DNA of 64,000 bases from assembly GCF_900094585.1 (NCBI RefSeq), contig NZ_FMAG01000010.1:1-64000 (forward strand). Direction: 5' to 3'. Source of the stretch: Martinezella multihospitum (GTDB lineage Bacteria > Pseudomonadota > Alphaproteobacteria > Rhizobiales > Rhizobiaceae). Under the pieces are notes generated by a model. It worked only from the letters and a program-made list of their open reading frames with translations. It did not search any database and was not told where the DNA came from. The translations under genes and the position numbers were made by a program. This document shows positions 8,631 to 17,218 of this stretch, in pieces; positions within the stretch are counted from its first letter, which is position 1; each line of letters opens with the position of its first letter.

Positions 8631-9569
8631 CTATACCGGCGACAGAAGTCGGGACAACACGTTATCCGCGAGATCTTCCATCACCTCGAGATATGGACGC
8701 CGACTGACCTTCGGATTGAGCGCTGCATGGTTGATCCCGGCCGCCCGGCCCGAATGGAGGAACTCGGCAAGCGCGCGCGACCCGATCCTAATGCCACCGC
8801 GGATCTTCTGAAAGGGATGATCCTTGTCGTCGACAAGATCGAGAAATCCGCCAATGCCGACCGGTTTAAAGGCGTTTTCGCCGCAGGTCGATCGCACGAG
8901 ATCGTGCCAGTCTTCGGCGAACTGCTTGAGATGTTCGCTCGCCGGCGATGCCCCGATAAGCCCATCCATGTTCGCGGCGATCCAGTCAATCGATTGCTGC
9001 GCTCGCCCGATCGCGATGGTCGGCGTTTTACCAAATGGCGGCTTCGGCAAGAGATCGAGATGGCCGCTCGATTCGCCGAAGCGGTTGGACTTGAAGGTCG
9101 GGAAAGACTGTTGACTGACTTTCCGGTAGACTTCGTAAGCATCCCTGAAACGCTCGCCACGGCTGTCGAAATCGATTCCGAACAACGGATATTCTGCCGG
9201 CCTGTCGCCCGAGGAAAGCCCAAGTATCATCCTTCCGTCAGACAGTTGGTCCAGCGAAGTGACCTGCTTGGCGAGGATCATCGGCTCCCTGAGCGGCAGC
9301 ACGATGCCCGCCGTGCCGAGAGCGATAGTCTTCGTCGCCGCCGCGAGCGTCGCGATGTAGACCAAGGGCTCGAATACTTGGCCGCCGGACCTGATCGAAG
9401 AGACATGGGCCACCGCCGATATACTTCTCTTGGAAGCTGGACAGCTGCGGAAATGGTTCGGTGAGCTGACCGGCTTCAGTGCCGGTCGCCAGAACAGAAG
9501 CGCTCGCACTAAAGCTCTTGAGCCAACTCGAACCATTGACCTGTTGAAAGGTCTTCGATTAGCTTGCAA
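8631..9569 (-). pseudogene. 5'-degraded luciferase-like (LLM) flavin oxidoreductase
   Basis: From about 9386 down to the stop at 8631 the frame encodes a typical LLM-class oxidoreductase body: GGQVFEPLVYIATLAAATKT, LPLREPMILAKQVTSLDQLS, then GLSSGDRPAEYPLFGIDFD. Family members carry about 60-80 more N-terminal residues (first strand and flavin-site region) before GQVF. Here the upstream part of the frame (9387-9569) reads as an arginine- and serine-rich sequence with no family resemblance. A different frame contains the tail of an unrelated 38-codon ORF ending at 9509. The gene therefore looks 5'-truncated by a rearrangement and probably inactive. Confidence 0.7.
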
Positions 9570-9641
9570 AAGTAGGAAGACAGGCCGTGCACAGCGAGAA
9601 ACACTGCCTCAGCCAATTGGGTGACAGTTCAGCAATCTGGG

Positions 9642-10286
9642 TCAAAGCAGCAATGGCGCCTCAGGTGCCGATTTCTTTTTCGCCCAGAGCTCGCTTGTCC
9701 GCTCCATCGCCACCAACTCCGGCGGAAATGTTCGCTTTTGAAATGCAAGCGCGTCATCGAAGCTGCCGTGAAGCCATTGTTCGTATTCGTCTGCATGCAA
9801 CAGAACCGGCATGCGATTGTGCACCGGCTGGATCGCTTCGTTCGCGTCCGTCATGACGCCGGAGTAGACCGGACCCCATTCATCGCTGATCCGCCACAAC
9901 CCCGCCCAGGCGAAGATCGGCTCGTCTTTTAAGGAGAACCAGGTCCGGGTCATCCTGCCCTTTTCACCCTCGGCTTCGGCAAAGCCGGTCACGGGGATCA
10001 GGCATCGCCATTGCGGCTTTCGGGCAAGCCCGATCCACATGCCTTTCGCGAGGTCAGCGATGTTGTTGACCGGCTTCGGTTTGGCTTCCGGTTTCATTCC
10101 CTTCAGGCGCAACGGGAATCCCCAGACCATCGAGCGAAGCTCGCGAACACCCTCATTCTCCGTCACCACCATACCAGGCGTGCCCGGATACACTTCCTCC
10201 GACGCATTCGACTGCACCGGGTTCGGCACGCGAAAGTGCGCGGCGACTTCCGCAGCGGACAGACGGACGGTGTACAAGTTACACAT
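9642..10286 (-). CDS. SRAP domain protein (YedK/HMCES-like abasic-site shield), catalytically intact
   Basis: 214 residues. After removal of Met1 the catalytic Cys2 (MCNLYTV) is exposed. N75 in KPVNNIADL, E104 in GFAEAEG and H156 in VHNRMPV correspond to the abasic-DNA crosslinking and release residues of YedK. SRAP proteins form a thiazolidine crosslink with abasic sites in single-stranded DNA and protect them from strand breakage. It is the last gene of a run imuA-imuB-dnaE2-SRAP-SRAP, 41 bp after its degenerate paralogue, so it is probably SOS-induced together with translesion synthesis. Confidence 0.9.
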   Translation of the reverse strand: MCNLYTVRLSAAEVAAHFRVPNPVQSNASEEVYPGTPGMVVTENEGVRELRSMVWGFPLRLKGMKPEAKPKPVNNIADLAKGMWIGLARKPQWRCLIPVTGFAEAEGEKGRMTRTWFSLKDEPIFAWAGLWRISDEWGPVYSGVMTDANEAIQPVHNRMPVLLHADEYEQWLHGSFDDALAFQKRTFPPELVAMERTSELWAKKKSAPEAPLLL

Positions 10287-10327
10287 TCTGCAGACCTTTC
10301 GACTGGAAACCGAGCACGAGACCTCGG

Positions 10328-10993
10328 TTACATAAGCATGTTGTCCCGGCGCGGTGAAGCCTTGGCAGGGGAGACTCCGCTTTGCCAGCGGTCACGACTA
10401 TGCAGGATTTCAAAATCGTCGGATGATGGTGGCTTGCGGAACTGGAAGGCGATGACGTCCTCGATCGGGCCATGAAGCCAGCGGTCGTATTCGTCCGGAT
10501 TGAGCAAAACCGGCATCCGGTCATTGAACGGCCTGATCTTCTCGTTGGCGGTCATGGTCATGCCGGCAAACACGGGGCCGAAGTCGGGGGTATTTTTGCA
10601 GAACCCGGCCCAGGCCATCAAAGGCTGCCGGTTCCTCGAAAACCACGATCGAGTTTTTGACCCTTTGACGCCGTCAGGATTGGCAAAATGCGTGAGCGGG
10701 ATCAGACAGCGGTATCTGGGGTCGACAACGATGCGGTCCCAGAGCGGATTGGTCAGATCGGCAACGAGGCCGATGCGGCTCGGCGGCTCGCCTTCACGCC
10801 GCATGTCGCGTGTCTGTCGAGGAAAGCCCCATGGGATCGACTTCAAGAGCCGCAATCCGTCCTTCTCAAGGACGATCAGTCCCGGAGTGCCTTCGACAGT
10901 TTCGCTCGGAACCTCAAGCGTCGGCGCCATGTCGACCGCGAAATGGGCGACAATCTCCTCCAGGCTTTTGGTGACTGCAAACAGGCGCGACAC
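10328..10993 (-). CDS. SRAP-fold paralogue lacking the catalytic residues
   Basis: 221 residues from a GTG start with GAGGAAAG upstream. It aligns along its length with the next gene (GTPGLIVLEKDG, IPWGFPRQ, CLIPLTHFANPDG, FNDRMPVLLNPDEYDRWLHG). Every residue of the known SRAP active site is changed: Cys2 becomes Ser (MSRLFAV), the Asn of the NNIADL motif becomes GLVADL, the catalytic Glu becomes Asn105, and the His becomes Asn157. The fold and DNA-binding scaffold look intact and the frame is undamaged, so it is kept by selection in a non-catalytic role, perhaps DNA binding or pairing with the active SRAP. It starts 10 bp after dnaE2. Confidence 0.85.
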   Translation of the reverse strand: MSRLFAVTKSLEEIVAHFAVDMAPTLEVPSETVEGTPGLIVLEKDGLRLLKSIPWGFPRQTRDMRREGEPPSRIGLVADLTNPLWDRIVVDPRYRCLIPLTHFANPDGVKGSKTRSWFSRNRQPLMAWAGFCKNTPDFGPVFAGMTMTANEKIRPFNDRMPVLLNPDEYDRWLHGPIEDVIAFQFRKPPSSDDFEILHSRDRWQSGVSPAKASPRRDNMLM

Positions 10994-11003
10994 TGTGCTT
11001 TCC

Positions 11004-14000
11004 TCAATGGAAGTTTCTGGATTTGATCTTCAGATTATCGATATGGAGATCAGGGATATAGATGTCACGTGCCTGCACGGCAGGCTTGGGATTATCCCGT
11101 GGGTCGGGGCCTCCGCCATGCTTGACCTGATCGCCGCGACCATGAGGAAGCGGGAATTCACCGAGGCCGCCGTCCCGGTTGCCAACGCTTGCGAGATCGG
11201 CCGAGAAATCGAACAGGCGCTGGGCAACGAGGTGAACGACCTCGCCTTCCCGCTGGATACGGCCGTTGATAGCCATCATGCTCGCGGTCATCAGGACCCG
11301 CCGCTGGCGTTCGAACAGCGATGGCCAGACCACGGAGTTGACGATTCCCGTCTCGTCTTCCAGCGTGAGAAACATCACGCCCTTCGCTGATCCCGGTCGC
11401 TGTCGCACCAGAACCAGGCCGGCAGTCCACAGCCATCTCCCGTCGCGTTGTCCCATTGCCTCTGCGCAGGTGACGATGCCTTTGCGGTCGAGGTCCTTTC
11501 GGAGAAACGAAACCGGATGCGCTCGCAGGGTAAGACCCGTATGCGAGTAGTCCTCAACGACCTCCCTGCCCTCCGTCATCGATTTCAGGGCTACTTCGGG
11601 CTCCTGTATTTCGGCGATCACCTGGGCTTCGCGCTCAGCGGCCGCCGCCCAGAGTTCCAGCGGTCCGTCCCGGAGCGCTTTGATGTCCCAGAGTGCCTGC
11701 CGCCGCTCCAGTTGCAGCGATGGCAGGAAAGCGTCAGCTTCTGCCAGCTTGACTAGCGAAGACGGAGATACGCCGGAACGTCGCCACATGTCGTCGGCCG
11801 ATGCGAACGGCTGGTCTGCCCGAGCCAGGATGATCCGGGCGGCATCGTTGGTGGACAGTCCCTTCACGACGCGCATGCCAAGCCTGACGGCAAACCGGTC
11901 TGAATTGCCGATACGTTCCATCGTGCAGTCCCAGCGCGAGCGGTTCACACAGACGGGCCGAACCTCCACACCATGGTTTCTTGCATCCTGGACGATCTGC
12001 GCGACGCTGTAGAAGCCCATCGGCTGGCTATTGAGCAGCGCAGCACAAAAGACGTCGGGGTGATGGCATTTGACCCACGAGCTCGCATAGGCGATCAGCG
12101 CAAAACTCGCGGCATGACTCTCTGGAAAACCGTAACTTCCGAAGCCTTCGAGCTGGGCGAAGGTCTTTTCGGCGAATTCGCGCGTGTAGTCGTTCTTGAC
12201 CATGCCGTCGACCAGCTTGTCCTTGAACTTCGAGACCCCGCCCGTGAACTTGAACGTCGCCATGGCGCGACGCAACTGGTCGGCCTCGCCGGCGGTGAAA
12301 CCCGCACAAGTCATCGCGACCTTCATCGCGCTCTCCTGAAACAGAGGCACGCCGAGCGTTTTGCCGAGAACGGCTTCGAGCTCGGGCGTCGGATACTCTA
12401 CCTTCTCCTTGCCTTCGCGCCGCCTCAGATACGGATGCACCATGTCCCCCTGGATGGGTCCCGGCCGGACGATCGCTACCTGTACGACGAGGTCGTAAAA
12501 CGTCCGAGGCTTCAGGCGCGGCAGCATCGCCATCTGGGCCCGGCTTTCGATCTGGAAGGTGCCGAGCGTATCGGCCTTGCGGATCATCGCGTAGGTCGCC
12601 GGGTCTTCCTGCTCGACATCGGCGAGACCCATCGGAATGTTCTTTTGCTCCTTCAGCAGCTCGAAGGATTTCGCCATGCAGGTCAACATGCCGAGCGCGA
12701 GCACGTCGACCTTCATGAATTTGAGGGCCTCGATATCGTCCTTGTCCCATTCCACCACCTGACGATCTTTCATGGTCGCGGGTTCGATCGGCACCAGATC
12801 GTCGAGCCGGTCCTGGGTCAGCACGAACCCCCCCGGATGCTGGCCGAGATGGCGGGGCGCGCCCATCAGTTGGGCCGAAAGGTCCAGCGCCAGCTTCAGG
12901 CGGTAGTCGGCGGTATTCATGTTGTTATCGATGAGCTGTTTTTCACCGACGCCTTCCGACCAGCCCCAGACCCCCGAGGAAAGCTGGGTGAGCAGATCTT
13001 CAGGCAGCCCCAACGCCTTTCCGACATCACGAAGTGCGCCCTTGGCGCGGTAGCGGGTGACGGTGGAACAGAGCGCCGAGCGTGAGCGGCCATAGGTCGC
13101 GTATATCCACTGGATGACCTCCTCGCGGCGGGCGTGCTCGAAATCGACGTCGATATCCGGCGGCTCGTCGCGTTCCATCGAGACGAAACGCTCGAACAGC
13201 AGGTCACCCGTTTCCGGGTTGATGCTGGTGATGCCGAGACAATAGCAAACGGCCGAATTGGCCGCCGACCCCCGCCCCTGGCACAGGATGCCTTGCGACC
13301 GCGCAAACCGCACGATGCTGTAGACGGTCAGGAAGTACGGGGCGTATTTCATCACGCGGATGAGTTCGAGTTCGTGGAGGATCGCCTTGCGGACCTTGTC
13401 GGGGATCCCCTCGGGGTATCGGTTAGAGGCGCCCTCCCAAGCAAATTTGGTCAGCGACTGCTGCGCGTCGAGCCCTGGAACCAGAGCTTCCTCGGGATAC
13501 TGGTACTGCAGCTCGCTCATGTCGAAACGACAGCGGTCGACGATTTCACGCGTTCTTGCCAACGCCTCGGGATACTCCGAGAACAGCCTGTGCATCTCCT
13601 CCGGCGCCTTCAAAAAGCGATCGGCATGCCGCTCGCGGTCGAAGCCGACGCTGTCGATGGTCGTCCGGTTGCGGATGCAGGTGACGATGTCCTGCAGCTG
13701 CCGGCGGCTGGGGTCATGAAACAGGACGTCATTGGTGATGACCGTTTTGACCTTGTGGCGTGCGGCCATGTTCGAAAGATTGTGAAGCCGGAGGCGATCG
13801 TTGGGGCGACGGCGCAGGCAGAGCGAAACGTAGGCCCTGTCTCCAAAGATCGCAGCGAGCTTCCTGAGCTGGCCCGCAGTGGTCTCGTCGGCCTCATCAG
13901 GGATAAGGATGGCAATCAGGCCAGCGCTATAGGCTTCCAGGTCCGACAGATCGAGGATGCACTTGCCCTTGCCGCCCCGGCTCTTACCGAGTGAAAGCAA

Positions 14001-14270
14001 GCGGGTCAGTCTCGAATAGGCTGGCCGGTCGGTCGGGTAGACCAGGATCGACAAGCCATCGGAAAGATCGAGCCGACAGCCGACAACAAGTCTCACGCCC
14101 GTGGTCTTTGCCGCTTCCCAGGCGCGCACGATGCCGGCAAGCGAGTTGCGATCGACAACGCCCAAAGCATCAATGCCAAACGCTGCCGCGGTCGCGAACA
14201 GTTCCTCCGCGGAACTGGCACCGCGTAGGAACGAGAAATGCGTGGTGACCTGAAGCTCGGCATATCTCAT
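11004..14270 (-). CDS. dnaE2: Error-prone DNA polymerase DnaE2 (ImuC)
   Basis: 1,088 residues from the ATG at 14270, which overlaps the imuB stop by 4 bp (ATGA); the frame extends 8 codons further up but MRYAELQVTTHFSFLRGASS is the family start. The order is an N-terminal PHP domain (about 1-260), then the polymerase III alpha catalytic core with PDIDVDFEHARRE (catalytic aspartates), fingers, helix-hairpin-helix and a C-terminal OB fold (VMFLTLEDETGIVNSVVWP). DnaE2 extends past DNA lesions together with ImuA and ImuB and causes SOS mutagenesis. Length is normal (about 1,080-1,100). Confidence 0.96.
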   Translation of the reverse strand: MRYAELQVTTHFSFLRGASSAEELFATAAAFGIDALGVVDRNSLAGIVRAWEAAKTTGVRLVVGCRLDLSDGLSILVYPTDRPAYSRLTRLLSLGKSRGGKGKCILDLSDLEAYSAGLIAILIPDEADETTAGQLRKLAAIFGDRAYVSLCLRRRPNDRLRLHNLSNMAARHKVKTVITNDVLFHDPSRRQLQDIVTCIRNRTTIDSVGFDRERHADRFLKAPEEMHRLFSEYPEALARTREIVDRCRFDMSELQYQYPEEALVPGLDAQQSLTKFAWEGASNRYPEGIPDKVRKAILHELELIRVMKYAPYFLTVYSIVRFARSQGILCQGRGSAANSAVCYCLGITSINPETGDLLFERFVSMERDEPPDIDVDFEHARREEVIQWIYATYGRSRSALCSTVTRYRAKGALRDVGKALGLPEDLLTQLSSGVWGWSEGVGEKQLIDNNMNTADYRLKLALDLSAQLMGAPRHLGQHPGGFVLTQDRLDDLVPIEPATMKDRQVVEWDKDDIEALKFMKVDVLALGMLTCMAKSFELLKEQKNIPMGLADVEQEDPATYAMIRKADTLGTFQIESRAQMAMLPRLKPRTFYDLVVQVAIVRPGPIQGDMVHPYLRRREGKEKVEYPTPELEAVLGKTLGVPLFQESAMKVAMTCAGFTAGEADQLRRAMATFKFTGGVSKFKDKLVDGMVKNDYTREFAEKTFAQLEGFGSYGFPESHAASFALIAYASSWVKCHHPDVFCAALLNSQPMGFYSVAQIVQDARNHGVEVRPVCVNRSRWDCTMERIGNSDRFAVRLGMRVVKGLSTNDAARIILARADQPFASADDMWRRSGVSPSSLVKLAEADAFLPSLQLERRQALWDIKALRDGPLELWAAAAEREAQVIAEIQEPEVALKSMTEGREVVEDYSHTGLTLRAHPVSFLRKDLDRKGIVTCAEAMGQRDGRWLWTAGLVLVRQRPGSAKGVMFLTLEDETGIVNSVVWPSLFERQRRVLMTASMMAINGRIQREGEVVHLVAQRLFDFSADLASVGNRDGGLGEFPLPHGRGDQVKHGGGPDPRDNPKPAVQARDIYIPDLHIDNLKIKSRNFH

Positions 14271-15784
14271 CCGAACACTCCATGCAGAAACCACAGGTGC
14301 GAGCCCGTGTCAGTGTCCACCCCGTCGCCGGCGCGATAGACCCAGTAGCGTTCGCCGACCTCGTCCTCGACGACAAAATAGTCCCGGACGGCGGCATGTT
14401 CTCTCGGACGAAGCCACCACTCCCCGAATATCCGCTCCGGCCCGTCCGCGCGCTTCACCCGGCGGCGCTTTCCCCGCCAGGTGAATACGGCCGGGGGCTG
14501 ATCGGGGAGCAAGGAAGTTACGTCGATCCGCTCCGGGTTCGCCAGTAGCCGCGACGGCCTCGGCCATTTTGCGGCCCATGTCGCTCCAGTCTCGTCTGCC
14601 GTCGGGCCGATGCGCATCACCGACCGTTCGGGAACGTCGGAGGCAACGGGCGTGACCCTGTATAGACGCTGACCGCGGTTACCGAGAATGTCCACAAGCG
14701 GCGTCACGTCGACGACGGGCTCTTCGATCAGAGAGGAAGCGGCCTGCCGCTCCTCGAGTGGCTCTGCCATGATGGCGACAAGCACCAGACGTTCAATGCC
14801 GAAGCCCGGGTCGATTTTCTCGATGCGGTCGCAGAGAAGTTTTGACAGTCGGGCGGGGTCACGCACCGGTTTTGCTAAGCCGGCTCGGATGCATTGGCGG
14901 GTGTTGTCGACGCGGTGGATGACGAGATCGGAACGCCTGACGCCGAGACCGCGTGTCTCCAGCTTGGTGGTCAGTTCGCCGACCAGTCGGCGCACATATT
15001 TGGCGATCGTTTCCGCCGCGCCGATCGGCTCCTGAAAGTTCTTCGCTGCCTCGACAAGCTCCGGAGTGCGCAGGGGTTCGATGGGTTCCGCCATCCGCCC
15101 AAAGAGCTGATCCAGCCGCCGACCGACTTCGGGGCCGTATCGCAGCGTCACGGGCGCGCGCGGCATTGCGGAGAGTTCGCCGACCGTCTCGACGCCCATC
15201 ACCCGCAGTCCATGGATTGTGTCTGGTGGAAGACGCAGACAGTGGATCGGCAGGCCAGTAACCGCTTTCGCAACGCCGCCAACCGGGACAACCGTCGTTT
15301 CCGCCGACGTCATGCGGGTGATCGCATGCGCTGCTCCCCAGGTATCGGCAACGGCGGCACGAGCGGTTAGGCCCCGTCCTCTCAGGCCGTTGACCAAGCC
15401 GGAAATCAGCAGATCTTCGCCGCCCTGCAAATGATCAGCGCCTTCGGTATCCATGACGATACCGTCCGCGCCATCGACGGCAACGACCGGGCTATACTGG
15501 CGTAGCGCCCACAAAGCGAGGCGCTCAAGGGCAGCTGCGTCGGCGCTGGGGTCAGCATCGATCATCGTGAGGTTGGCGACCACGGCCTGGGCCTTGCTCG
15601 CCGGCATGCCGACCTTGAGGCCGAGTTTGCGCGCGGCGGTATCGGCAGCCGAGATCCAGCGTTTCGACCCCGATTTGGAAATGACGACGAGCGGCTGATC
15701 AGCTGGCACGGCTCCCTCTCCATGCCGACGTATCCGGTCTGTTGGCAGAGTGGGGAAGTAGACACACACGACCCTTGGCATCAC
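14267..15784 (-). CDS. imuB: ImuB, inactive Y-family polymerase-like protein
   Basis: 505 residues. The N-terminus VVCVYFPTLPTDRIRR matches ImuB; the catalytic acidic residue of active Y-family polymerases is absent from this strand, as is usual for ImuB. A helix-hairpin-helix/thumb region (about 170-240) and a little-finger domain follow. The C-terminal WWLRPREHAAVRDYFVVEDE and RYWVYRAG segments are the conserved extension. ImuB is the hub linking the beta clamp, ImuA and DnaE2. The start lies 86 bp inside imuA with its own AGGAG, and the end overlaps dnaE2 by 4 bp. Confidence 0.94.
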   Translation of the reverse strand: MMPRVVCVYFPTLPTDRIRRHGEGAVPADQPLVVISKSGSKRWISAADTAARKLGLKVGMPASKAQAVVANLTMIDADPSADAAALERLALWALRQYSPVVAVDGADGIVMDTEGADHLQGGEDLLISGLVNGLRGRGLTARAAVADTWGAAHAITRMTSAETTVVPVGGVAKAVTGLPIHCLRLPPDTIHGLRVMGVETVGELSAMPRAPVTLRYGPEVGRRLDQLFGRMAEPIEPLRTPELVEAAKNFQEPIGAAETIAKYVRRLVGELTTKLETRGLGVRRSDLVIHRVDNTRQCIRAGLAKPVRDPARLSKLLCDRIEKIDPGFGIERLVLVAIMAEPLEERQAASSLIEEPVVDVTPLVDILGNRGQRLYRVTPVASDVPERSVMRIGPTADETGATWAAKWPRPSRLLANPERIDVTSLLPDQPPAVFTWRGKRRRVKRADGPERIFGEWWLRPREHAAVRDYFVVEDEVGERYWVYRAGDGVDTDTGSHLWFLHGVFG

Positions 15785-16457
15785 AGGCTCCTATTTCAAA
15801 CTCAGCACACTCGCCTGCTTTCACGCGCATCAATTCCAACAGCCATCGGGCCCGGCCAACTCCTGCCACTGGCAGTTCCTCCGACGGAAGCACGCTCACC
15901 CTCCACCGTGTCGTCGAGGCCGTTGGATTGCCGAAGTCCGACGCTTCCGTCTGACGCCGCCATCTGCGGACAACGAGCCCCATGGTTCCTGTCTTTTCGG
16001 CAGCCAGCTGCAGCCGCCGGGATGCCACCATCGGCAATCGCACGAGCTCCCCGACCACTGCTGCCAGCCCACCAAAGGAAAGTCCCTCTTCCATGGAAGC
16101 CAGGACATCCTCCTCCTTGTCGCCTTCGCAGAAGATCACGCGGTCGGGATGTAGGCCGGCCTGGGCGACGGCGGGGAAAAACAGGTCAGGTCTCGTCAAG
16201 CACCAGAGCACCTTGCCTTTCGAGCGCGCGGCAATGCCGGCGGCGAACAACGCTGCCGCCGCGCCATCCACAGTGCCAGAGCCGCCACCGGCAATTTCAT
16301 GCACGGCGCCATAGGCCAGCCCGCCGCCCGGTAGCCGTTTGTCCATTTGGGGAACGCCGAAGGGAAGCACGACGGCTTTTCTTGACGCACTCCCCTCCAG
16401 ATGCGCGATCCGGTCTCTGAGTTCCTCGATCATCCGAGGATTGTAGGCGCGCGACAT
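15699..16457 (-). CDS. imuA: ImuA, RecA/SulA-like mutagenesis protein
   Basis: 252 residues. VLPFGVPQMDKRLPGGGLAYGAVHEI is the characteristic ImuA N-terminal block, followed by a RecA-like core (GKVLWCLTRPDLFFPAVAQAGL, FGGLAAVVGELVRLPMVASRRLQLAAE). GAGGAGGT precedes the ATG. It is the first gene of the mutagenesis operon and starts about 60 bp downstream of a perfect LexA box. Its last 28 codons overlap imuB in another frame. Confidence 0.93.
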   Translation of the reverse strand: MSRAYNPRMIEELRDRIAHLEGSASRKAVVLPFGVPQMDKRLPGGGLAYGAVHEIAGGGSGTVDGAAAALFAAGIAARSKGKVLWCLTRPDLFFPAVAQAGLHPDRVIFCEGDKEEDVLASMEEGLSFGGLAAVVGELVRLPMVASRRLQLAAEKTGTMGLVVRRWRRQTEASDFGNPTASTTRWRVSVLPSEELPVAGVGRARWLLELMRVKAGECAEFEIGACDAKGRVCLLPHSANRPDTSAWRGSRAS

Positions 16458-16516
16458 CGTTCACGGACCTCCTCGGTTCGCGTTGCATGGACCTCATGTC
16501 CCCGAAAATTGTTGAC

Positions 16517-16531
16517 GTTCTTCTTTTGTTC
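16517..16531. promoter_or_regulatory. LexA box upstream of imuA
   Basis: GTTC (16517-16520), seven bases, GTTC (16528-16531): an exact match to the alphaproteobacterial LexA operator GTTC-N7-GTTC, 60-74 bp upstream of the imuA start on the strand read for transcription as GAAC-N7-GAAC. This places the imuA-imuB-dnaE2 unit, and probably the two SRAP genes behind it, under SOS control. Confidence 0.88.
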
Positions 16532-16715
16532 CGTGTTCTTGAAGGAGTCAAGCCGGTCTTAATGAGCTTATTTAGCCTCCGCTAAAGCGGTGTGGGCGAA
16601 ATGATGAAACGAATCAGGAGCCTAGGCAGTGGGAGCCAAGTGACTCTGCGGCCTCATTTTTTTCGCGTTTTGCACAAGGACCTGAAAGATGCCGCGGCTT
16701 GACACCGGCCGAAAC

Positions 16716-16896
16716 GAAAAAGCCTGCCGCGGGAGGAGGTGCGGCAGGCCTTCCGAAAATATCCGAACAGCAACTGGGAGGAGGAGTGTTGCTGTTCCCG
16801 CAAACGCCCTTGGGAGGAGGAGAGGACGTCTGCCTATCGAACCGACGCGGGAGGAGGTGCATCGCTTCGATGAGCACATCATACGGGTTCTCCCCG
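16716..16896 (-). ncRNA. Alpha-r14/NfeR1-like small RNA with four anti-Shine-Dalgarno hairpin loops
   Basis: Read on the minus strand, four stem-loops follow one another. They lie at 16839-16868 (10-bp stem, one G.G mismatch), 16800-16833 (GCAGACG/CGTTTGC), 16765-16797 (GAACAGCAAC/GTTGCTGTTC) and 16722-16749 (GCCTGCCGC/GCGGCAGGC). Each exposes CTCCTCCC in its loop, and the last is followed by TTTTTCG, an intrinsic terminator. The rhizobial alpha-r14 sRNA family (NfeR1 of Sinorhizobium meliloti) is defined by hairpins with unpaired CUCCUCCC that pair with ribosome binding sites. The 5' end is an estimate from a CTATTT -10-like sequence at 16903-16908. The family is known to me with three hairpins; four is unusual. 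No protein is credible in this stretch. Confidence 0.75.
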
Positions 16897-17016
16897 CCTA
16901 TTAAATAGACTTTACTGCAGCGCAGTTATGCCGAGAGCGCATACCAATTCCGGCTGGTAAGGTCGATCATTCAGAAGAGATGGCGCTCCTGTCCAACTCC
17001 CCCTGCTCAACTCCAT

Positions 17017-17042
17017 GGAACAAAACGATTATCTCTTGCCTT
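17017..17042 (+). promoter_or_regulatory. Candidate general-stress (RpoE2/EcfG) promoter upstream of ligD
   Basis: GGAAC at 17017-17021, 19 bp, then TT at 17041-17042, matching the RpoE2 pattern GGAAC-N18/19-TT of rhizobia. It is about 175 bp upstream of the chosen ligD ATG, so a long leader is implied. A 7-bp hairpin (CCCGTCT/AGACGGG, 17173-17193) followed by ATTTTT lies between it and the gene and could attenuate expression. Confidence 0.45.
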
Positions 17043-17218
17043 TTGATTGTTGAGGTCGCGTGCTGTGTCAACCGGACGTGACAGAGATGACGAACGCGAT
17101 GATTTTTCCGGTTTCTCATCGCGGCCAACGAAACGGCAGCCGAGCGTCTTACCTGTCCGGCCCGCGCCTCGTCCCGTCTTCATCCGAGACGGGAGGCGGA
17201 TTTTTCCCGGGGACAGCC

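Noticed and set aside
8604..9464. 286-codon plus-strand frame
   Set aside because: Antisense to the recognisable LLM oxidoreductase body; charged low-complexity translation without family resemblance.
11973..13085. 370-codon plus-strand frame inside dnaE2
   Set aside because: Antisense shadow of the DnaE2 catalytic region; no recognisable motif and no ribosome site.
16731..16857. Possible short direct-repeat (CRISPR-like) array from four GGGAGGAGG copies
   Set aside because: Units are 9 bp at uneven spacing of about 36-45 bp and each is the loop of a hairpin; no cas genes are present.
16614..16908. Several 70-87-codon frames on both strands
   Set aside because: They lie over the four-hairpin sRNA; the apparent GGAGGAGG ribosome sites on the + strand are the complement of the CTCCTCCC loops.
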